From NCBI GenBank assembly GCA_937135995.1, contig CAKZOF010000045.1, positions 1-14,138 on the forward strand: DNA of 14,138 bases, written 5' to 3'. The notes under the pieces are model-generated. The model was not told the origin of the DNA. It made no database searches and worked only from the letters and a program-made list of their open reading frames with translations. Both the position numbers and the translations under genes were made by a program. Origin of the DNA: an uncultured Pyrinomonas sp. Lineage in GTDB: Bacteria > Acidobacteriota > Blastocatellia > Pyrinomonadales > Pyrinomonadaceae. Shown in pieces: positions 9,494 through 14,138 of this stretch (its first letter is position 1; each line of letters opens with the position of its first letter).

Positions 9494-10300
9494 GTGGAGA
9501 TCATCGAAAACATCAACGACTGGCGTGAGCGTTATCGAGACTGGGCGCGGGCGCACGATCCGGCGAGCGATGATCTGGACGACTATCCTTTCGTCGAGAA
9601 CCGGCGCGCTCCTTTCACGCCGCTGCGACGCGCGTTGCCGTTGTTGAACCTCGCGCTCGTCAGTTCAGCGGGCGCTTACATCGACGGCACCGAGCCGTTC
9701 GATGCCAAGGCCCCGGGCGGAGACACGAGTTTTCGCGAGATCCCGACCTTGGTCGAACCGGCTGACCTGCGCTTCGTCGCGCGCGGCTACGACCCATCGG
9801 CAGTGGAAAAGGACATCAACGCGCAAATCCCGTTGCGACGCCTCTTCGAGTTCGAGGACAACAACATCATCGGGCGGCTGGTGCCCGCTTTCTGGAGCTT
9901 CTGCGGCTTCATCACCGATGCGGGCCGTTTCGTCGATCACGCCCTGCCGCGTTTGATCGAACGCATCAAGCGTTACGAAGCGCAAGCCGTGTTGCTCATT
10001 CCAGCTTCGCGTCTCTGTCACCAGACGATGGGGCTGGCGGCGCGCTTCATCGAAGCTGCTGGCATCCCGACGATGATGATCGCCGTCGAGCGCGAAGTTA
10101 CCGACAGCGTGCGACCACCGCGCGCCGGCTTCTACCCAGGACAGTTCGGGGCGGTGGCTGGCCAACCGAATTGGCCTGAACACCAAAGACGCGTGCTCGA
10201 TGAAGCGTTGCGGCTGCTCGAACCGATGAGCGAGCCGGACGTGCGTCGGTTGTCGGTCGATCTCGAGACCGAAGTCGAACTGCAACGCGGCGAGAAGTAG
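9494..10300 (+). CDS. GrdB/PrdB-family (glycine/proline reductase subunit B-like) protein, Sec replaced by Ser
   Basis: The 268-residue product resembles the family of selenoprotein B of glycine/betaine/sarcosine reductase and D-proline reductase PrdB. Family features are GYDPSAVEKDINAQIPLRRL (99-118), a middle FWSFCGFITDAGRF, the core VLLIPASRLCHQTMGLAARF (166-185), AAGIPTMMIAVEREV, and a PPRAGF...GQP tail. In the redox motif, where relatives have Sec or Cys (UPxCHQ), this protein has Ser172-Arg-Leu-Cys175. The classical two-residue redox centre is therefore absent and amino-acid reductase activity is unlikely. Aerobic bacteria carry many such stand-alone homologues of unknown function. GTG at 9494 is chosen because GGGAG (9483-9487) lies 6 nt ahead; an in-frame ATG at 9416 would add 26 non-conserved residues and overlap a -10-like TACAAT. 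No grdA, grdC or prdA neighbours are present. Confidence 0.75.
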   Translation: MEIIENINDWRERYRDWARAHDPASDDLDDYPFVENRRAPFTPLRRALPLLNLALVSSAGAYIDGTEPFDAKAPGGDTSFREIPTLVEPADLRFVARGYDPSAVEKDINAQIPLRRLFEFEDNNIIGRLVPAFWSFCGFITDAGRFVDHALPRLIERIKRYEAQAVLLIPASRLCHQTMGLAARFIEAAGIPTMMIAVEREVTDSVRPPRAGFYPGQFGAVAGQPNWPEHQRRVLDEALRLLEPMSEPDVRRLSVDLETEVELQRGEK

Positions 10301-10331
10301 GTCCGATTTCGCGGCTCACGACCGAGATGCC

Positions 10332-10363
10332 AAGAGGCGGCTATTCGCGAACAGTCGCCTCTT
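10332..10363 (+). terminator. Terminator-like hairpin after the GrdB/PrdB-like gene
   Basis: AAGAGGCGGCT (10332-10342) pairs with AGTCGCCTCTT (10353-10363), giving 11 bp with one G-U pair and a 10-nt loop. It begins 31 nt after the stop codon. The following sequence (AGCGTTTGGGG) has only a short T-run. TCGCCTCTTAG followed by a T/G-rich tract recurs at 10415-10435 with its own small hairpin (CGCCT-CTT-AGGCG, 10416-10428). Confidence 0.55.
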
Positions 10364-10665
10364 AGCGTTTGGGGTGAAATGGTTCTGTTTGAGCGAGAAG
10401 AAGTTACGAGCGCATCGCCTCTTAGGCGGTTGGGGCGCGCAAGATGGGGGGTGAGGCAATGATCGCGTCGCTTGCACTGCTTCTCGGCGTCCAAAGAAGA
10501 TGCCCGAGTCGGCATCGTCGCCGATGCAGCGACCAGGTGAACGCAGAAAGAATCTGGTTCGAGCCGACCTGAAACAGGTCGCTGTGACCCGGTCGAGCGC
10601 GCTGGTGGTATGATAAGCGAGTGTGATCGGCGCAAACGAGGGCGCGTTTTCGGAGAAGACGAGCG
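10364..10665 (+). promoter_or_regulatory. Upstream region of the Rad50-like gene, with palindrome and extended -10
   Basis: No gene is seen here. GTCGGCATCG (10508-10517) and CGATGC..CGAC (10522-10533) form a hairpin. GACCTG-AAA-CAGGTC (10566-10580) is a perfect 15-bp palindrome of operator type. TGGTATGAT (10606-10614) is an extended -10 element with no good -35 box, about 28 nt downstream of the palindrome. A transcription start near 10621 would leave a 45-nt leader. A repressor bound at the palindrome would cover the -35 region. GGAGA (10652-10656) is the ribosome binding site. Confidence 0.45.
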
Positions 10666-12213
10666 ATGCATATCACGCGGGTCGAGATAGAGAACATCAA
10701 ATCGTTCGCCCGAGCTGAGTTCGAGTTCGAGCGAGGCAAGATCGCCATTGTCGGGTGCAACGGCGTCGGCAAGACGACCATTCTCGAAGCCATCGCCTGG
10801 GCACTGTTCGATTCGTTGGATTACAAACAGGAAGATTTCCTGCGCCGCGGCGCGGCGCGCGGTTGGGTGCGCGTCACGTTTCAGAGTCACTTGGACGATC
10901 GGCAGTACACCGTCTATCGAAACACGGCGCAGACCTACTACGTTTACGATCCGGCGCTCAACATACGCTTGGCCGAAGGGCGGGCGGACGTGCGCAATTT
11001 CCTGCGTCCTCATCTCGGCATCGAGCCGGGGACGGACACGAAGGCGCTCTTTCGCTCGGCGATCGGCGTGCCGCAAGGCGCGTTCACCGCTGAATTCATG
11101 CTCGCTCCGGCGCAACGCAAAGCCTCTTTCGATCGCTTGCTCAAGGTCGAAGAGTACCGCGAAAGCAGCGCCCGCTTGATCGAGACGACACGGTTGATTC
11201 AAGAGCGCATCGCGGACGTGGACCGGCAGATCGCCAACGCCGAAGGGAGGTTGGCAAACTACGAAACTTTGACGGCAGACCTTGCGCGAATTGAAGCTCA
11301 TCTCAAGGAACTGCGCGCGGCGCTCGGTGAACTCGAACAGAAGACGAAAGCCGCCATGGCGCGCGTAGCGCGGTGGGAAGAGGCCGCGCGTCTAGTCGGT
11401 GAAACGCACGCGCTCTGGCAAAAGCAGGCGGCCATCGCCGACGGGGCCGGACGCCGATTGGCGGAAGCCAAACAACGGCTCGCCGAAACGGAACGCGCTG
11501 CGGAACGGCAACGCACGACGCGCGACGATTACGAAGCGCACCTGCGCGCGCTCGCTGAACTACGACGACTGGAGCAGGAGAGGATCGCGCGCGACCGCTT
11601 GCGCGCCGAGATGGACGCGACGGAGCGAGAGGTTCTGCACGCGCAGAATCGCGTGCAGAACCTCGAGGAAGAGTTGCGCCGGGCGCAAGAGGCGCGCGCG
11701 CGTTTGCAGCAAATCGGCCCGTTGGTCGAACGGCAAGAGGACTTGGAGCGTGAGCGCGACCGCTTGCGCGAACTGCGCGCCGAACTCAAGGCCAGCGCCG
11801 AACGGGCCAACAGATTGCGCGAGGCTCTCGAACGTCTGCGCGCGCAGCACAAACAGACGCGCGAACGCATCCGGCAGGCAGAAGCGGCGCGCGACGCACA
11901 GCAGCGCGTCGAATCCTTGGAGAGCGAGCGACTCGGCCTCGAAAACGAGATCGCCGCGCTGCGCGAAGCGCTCAACGAGCGGCGCTTGCTCGAAGAGAGG
12001 GCACGCGAGATGGCGCAAGAAGTACAGCAACTCGAGGCGTCGCTCGACGATTTGCGCCGCGAGGCCGAACAGTTAGAAGAACGCGCTACCGTGGCCGCTG
12101 AACTGCCAGTGCTCGAACGGGAAGAGAGCCAGTTGCGCGATGAGGTGGGGCGCTTGCGTGCCACGATCGAGCGTGACGAGCGCATGCAGCGCGAGGTCGC
12201 GGGCGGACTCTGA
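10666..12213 (+). CDS. Rad50/SbcC-like SMC-family ATPase, part before the in-frame TGA
   Basis: Rad50/SbcC ATPases work with the Mre11/SbcD nuclease on DNA double-strand ends and hairpins. The first 515 codons encode the N-terminal ABC half-domain: MHITRVEIENIKSFARAEF, Walker A GCNGVGKTT (30-38), FDSLDYKQEDFLRRGA, and the Q-loop region GVPQGAFTAEFMLAP (134-148). From about residue 150 a long ascending coiled coil runs to about 510, rich in Arg, Glu, Ala and Leu. It ends EVAGGL followed by TGA, just where the hook begins. A protein ending here would lack the hook, the returning coil and the Walker B half, so it could not form a working ATP site. Start ATG 10666 has GGAGA 9 nt upstream. No sbcD/mre11 gene is adjacent. 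The same frame continues beyond the TGA (see the next entries), so the gene is best read as 10666 to about 12996, with one recoded or mutated codon. Confidence 0.9.
   Translation: MHITRVEIENIKSFARAEFEFERGKIAIVGCNGVGKTTILEAIAWALFDSLDYKQEDFLRRGAARGWVRVTFQSHLDDRQYTVYRNTAQTYYVYDPALNIRLAEGRADVRNFLRPHLGIEPGTDTKALFRSAIGVPQGAFTAEFMLAPAQRKASFDRLLKVEEYRESSARLIETTRLIQERIADVDRQIANAEGRLANYETLTADLARIEAHLKELRAALGELEQKTKAAMARVARWEEAARLVGETHALWQKQAAIADGAGRRLAEAKQRLAETERAAERQRTTRDDYEAHLRALAELRRLEQERIARDRLRAEMDATEREVLHAQNRVQNLEEELRRAQEARARLQQIGPLVERQEDLERERDRLRELRAELKASAERANRLREALERLRAQHKQTRERIRQAEAARDAQQRVESLESERLGLENEIAALREALNERRLLEERAREMAQEVQQLEASLDDLRREAEQLEERATVAAELPVLEREESQLRDEVGRLRATIERDERMQREVAGGL
12211..12213 (+). 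other. In-frame TGA at the first hook Cys: candidate selenocysteine codon or nonsense/base error
   Basis: Codon 516 is TGA, and the frame reads GL-*-PILSARCLNLAEGETL. In this Rad50/SbcC subfamily, as I recall it, the coil apex carries a GLCPxLxxxCxNL-type hook, so the TGA replaces the first Cys and the second (Cys523) is kept. Other genes in the window use TGA as a normal stop. Selenocysteine at a Cys position is one reading. A single-base change or error from TGC or TGT is the other. Confidence 0.6.
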
Positions 12214-12996
12214 CCGATCCTTTCGGCGCGCTGCTTGAATCTGGCCGAGGGTGAGACGCTGGAGAGCTATTTCATCCAACATCTCGGGGCCAATCGCGCT
12301 CGGTTGAAGAAGCTCGAAAAAGAACTCGCCCGCTTGACCGAACGCGTCAAACAGGCGCAAGCAGGGCAGATCGCCGTAGCGCGCCTCAAAGAAGTGCGGC
12401 TGCGCCTCGAACAGGACGAGGCGCGGTGCGCCAGCAAACGCGAGGCGCTGCGTCTTGCGCGTGAAAGACTCTCCGCCCTTGCACATGCAGACAAGGCTCG
12501 GCTGGCCGAACGGCAGGCGCAGATGGTCGGCCTCGATGCTGAAATCAAGAAGTGGCAGCGAGAAGCGCTGAAGCACGCCGAACTGGATGCTTTGCGGGCG
12601 CGCTTGCAGGAGATCGAAGAAGAAGGGAGCAGATTGAAAGAAGAGTTGAAAATGGCGGAGGCGGTGGCCGCCGGACTTCCTCGACTGGAAACGGATCTGC
12701 TGAGCGTGGAGAACGAACTCCGCGTGTTGGGCGACCCGCGCGGGCAGATGACTTTGCTGCGCGCCGAGGCCGAGCGCGAGTCAGATGCGAGCCTGCGGCT
12801 GCAAAGAGCGCGCGTCGAACTCGATGACGCGAAGCGGCGCGCTGCCGAGCTAGGCGAGCGCTTCCGCCGGTATGATGCGCTCGAACGGAACATGGAAGCG
12901 GTGCGTGCCGAACGGGATCGCACGGCTGCCGCGCATCAAGAGTATGTCGCTTGTGGTCTCTTGGTCGAGAAACTGCCGGAGTGCCGCGCCGAAGTC
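12214..12996 (+). CDS. Rad50/SbcC-like ATPase, part after the TGA (truncated at the contig join)
   Basis: The reading frame of 10666-12213 continues without a shift. It begins PILSARCLNLAEGETLESYF, the hook and hook-exit sequence of the family, followed by about 240 residues of descending coiled coil (for example RLKKLEKELARLTERV, AEIKKWQREALKHAELDAL, GLPRLETDLLSVENEL, RRYDALERNMEAV). There is no plausible ribosome binding site to start a separate protein here. Codon use is the same as before the TGA. The C-terminal ABC half (signature motif, Walker B, D-loop) is absent because the sequence changes abruptly to antisense gltB near 12,997. In full-length relatives another 200 or so residues would follow. 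The downstream frame has stayed open and family-like, which argues against an old pseudogene and for either recoding or a very recent mutation or sequence error. Confidence 0.8.
12220..12251 (+). promoter_or_regulatory. Candidate SECIS-like stem-loop after the TGA
   Basis: CTTTCGGC (12220-12227) pairs with GCCGAGGG (12244-12251), 8 bp with two G-U pairs. The stem starts 6 nt after the TGA. The 16-nt loop begins with G, as bacterial SECIS elements usually require. The distance to the loop (14 nt) is slightly shorter and the loop slightly longer than the usual bacterial pattern. Because this stretch is coding and GC-rich, such a hairpin could arise by chance. Confidence 0.25.
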
Positions 12997-13015
12997 GAGC
13001 GCGCCGAGCGAGATG
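12985..13015. other. Chimeric junction between the Rad50-like gene and gltB
   Basis: Left of about 12,990 the plus strand encodes a Rad50-type coiled coil. Right of about 12,997 the minus strand encodes conserved GltB up to GISLGAL, after which it turns into the antisense of the coil (DFGAALRQF) instead of the family's SPEAHE. Both genes are cut inside conserved domains, and codon use becomes more GC-rich on the right. The exact base cannot be fixed because both sides share GCGCCGAG-like sequence. Confidence 0.75.
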
Positions 13016-14138
13016 CCGGGTGCCACCAGGCGCTTGCGGATCTCGGTGATGCTCTCGACCTCCTCGAGCGGGATTGGCGTCACCTTCTCGGTGCGGAAGT
13101 CGAGCAGGTCCCGCAGCGCCACAGGCGGCAGGGCGCGCACCGCCTCGGAATAGCGCTTGAAGGTCTGGTAGGAGTCCGTCTCCACCGCCTTCTGCAGCAT
13201 GTGGATCAGCGTGCCGTCGAAGGCGTGCGCCTCGCCGCGGCGGCGCAGCTTGTACAGCCCGCCGACCGGCAGCGTCACCGCCGCCGAATCCCACGCCTTG
13301 CGGTGCAGGGCGAGAACCCGGCGCGCGATCCCCGAGAGCCCGATGCCCGAGATGCGCGACGGCGTGCCGGGGAAGAACTCGGCGACCAGCGCTCGCGAGA
13401 GGCCGATCGCTTCGAAGTTCATGCCGCCGCGGTAGGAGGAGAGCACCGAGATGCCCATCTTGGACATGATCTTGAGCAGACCCTTGTCCACCGCCTTCTT
13501 GTAGCGGGCGACGCATTCCTCGAGAGAGAGGCCCGGGAACAGCCCGCGGCGGTGGCGGTCGGCGATGCTCTCCTGCGCCAGATAGGCGTTCACCGTGGTG
13601 GCGCCGGCGCCGATCAGCACCGCGAAGTAGTGCACATCGAGGCACTCGGCCGAGCGGACGTTGAGGCTCGTGAAGGTGCGGAGCGACGTCCTCACGAGAT
13701 GCGTGTGCACCGCTCCGACGGCGAGGATCATCGGGATCGCGACGCGCTCCGGCCCCTGCGCCTCGTCCGTCAGGATCACATGGGCGCAGCCGGAGCGCAC
13801 GCCTTCTTCCGCCTCGCGCCGGATGCGCTCTATGGCGCGGCGCAGCCCAGGCTCCCCCTCATGCGCGGGGAAGGTGCAGTCCACGACGCGGGCGGAGTCG
13901 CCCATGTATTCCCGCATCGCCGCGAACTCGGCGTTCGACAGCACCGGGCTGTCGAGCATCAGCATGTCGCACTGCGTCGGATCCTCGTCGAGGATGTTGC
14001 CGAGGTTGCCGAGCCGCGTCTTCAGCGTCATCACCCGCGTCTCGCGGAGGGAATCGATCGGCGGGTTGGTCACCTGGCTGAAGGTCTGCCGGAAGTAGTG
14101 GTGCAGCCCGCGATAGTGCTCGGAGAGCACGGCGATCG
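12997..14138 (-). CDS. gltB: Glutamate synthase large subunit, partial (both ends missing)
   Basis: The fragment encodes about 380 residues of the large (alpha) subunit of NADPH-dependent glutamate synthase (GOGAT), which makes glutamate from 2-oxoglutarate and the amide nitrogen of glutamine. It enters from the window's right edge in mid-protein (IAVLSEHYRGLHHYFRQTF, SQVTNPPIDSLRE). It then covers the central domain: RVVDCTFPAHEGEPGLRRA, AVGAVHTHLVRTSLRT, VNAYLAQES, KGLLKIMSKMGISVLSSYRGG and FEAIGLSRALVAEFFPGTPS. It reaches the start of the FMN-binding synthase domain (EEVESITEIRKRLVAPGISL, GAL) and is cut there. The N-terminal glutaminase domain lies beyond the window. The FMN-barrel remainder, the 3Fe-4S cysteines and the GXGXG domain are lost at the junction. 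The sequence style and strong G/C-ending codons look alphaproteobacterial, unlike the rest of the window. The open frame continues to 12850 but that extension is antisense of the Rad50-like gene and is not GltB. Confidence 0.93.

Noticed and set aside
12211..12213. Genome-wide reassignment of TGA (as Trp or Gly) to explain the in-frame TGA
   Set aside because: Several intact genes here (hutU, the suhB-like gene, gyrA) end with TGA at the expected family length, so TGA is a normal stop in this genome.
12214..12300. Independent restart of translation after the TGA
   Set aside because: No ATG with a ribosome binding site lies near the TGA, and the sequence continues the hook motif directly, so a separate gene start is unlikely.
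12850..12996. C-terminal extension of the minus-strand gltB frame past GISLGAL
   Set aside because: It is the antisense of the Rad50-like coiled coil and does not match the conserved GltB continuation. The open frame is a by-product of the GC-rich opposite strand.
12545..13645. Long minus-strand open frame in another register across the junction
   Set aside because: Its Arg/Pro/Ala-rich translation shows no family character, and it overlaps real gltB coding in the correct frame.

Overview
The window looks like chromosomal DNA of a GC-rich, free-living Gram-negative-type bacterium. I lean towards Acidobacteriota, class Blastocatellia, because of the mix of a PEGA/TPR secreted protein, a tandem-PilZ protein, a Uma2 remnant, a non-seleno GrdB/PrdB-like protein and a Rad50/SbcC-like 'SMC family' ATPase. 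That assignment is inference from protein character, not a database match. TAG, TAA and TGA all serve as ordinary stops in neighbouring genes, so a genome-wide reassignment of TGA is unlikely. The last ~1.1 kb (from about 12,997) is different. It is a fragment of glutamate synthase large subunit (gltB) of proteobacterial, probably alphaproteobacterial, character, joined in mid-gene to the Rad50-like gene. This is most simply an assembly chimera.

Layout. On the plus strand: a secreted PEGA+TPR protein (34-981); urocanate hydratase hutU (1040-2692); a 540-bp gap holding short repeats, a truncated Uma2-type nuclease (2850-3113) and a strong stem-loop; and an inositol-monophosphatase-family gene (3236-4006, TTG start). 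A structured convergent intergenic region follows (4007-4197). On the minus strand: a PlsC-type acyltransferase (4198-4863) downstream of a tandem PilZ-domain protein (4995-5717). A divergent 534-bp region with a good sigma70-type promoter and a long leader precedes gyrA (6252-8819, plus), followed almost without gap by a DUF4149-like membrane protein (8825-9331) and a GrdB/PrdB-family protein in which Ser replaces the usual Sec/Cys (9494-10300). After a terminator-like hairpin and a promoter region with a perfect 15-bp palindrome comes the Rad50/SbcC-like ATPase (10666 to about 12,996).

The most interesting signal is in the Rad50-like gene. An in-frame TGA (12211-12213) sits exactly where this family carries the first cysteine of its hook motif. 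The reading frame continues uninterrupted after it for about 780 bp with recognisable family sequence, until the gltB junction. A Cys-to-TGA position with a downstream stem-loop is the classic picture of a selenocysteine codon. A nonsense mutation or a base error (TGC/TGT read as TGA) is the main alternative and cannot be excluded here, especially next to an apparent assembly join.

The genes are mostly unrelated housekeeping or accessory functions rather than one pathway: histidine catabolism, phospholipid synthesis, c-di-GMP sensing, DNA topology and DNA repair. I found no tRNA, rRNA, CRISPR array or intact insertion sequence.
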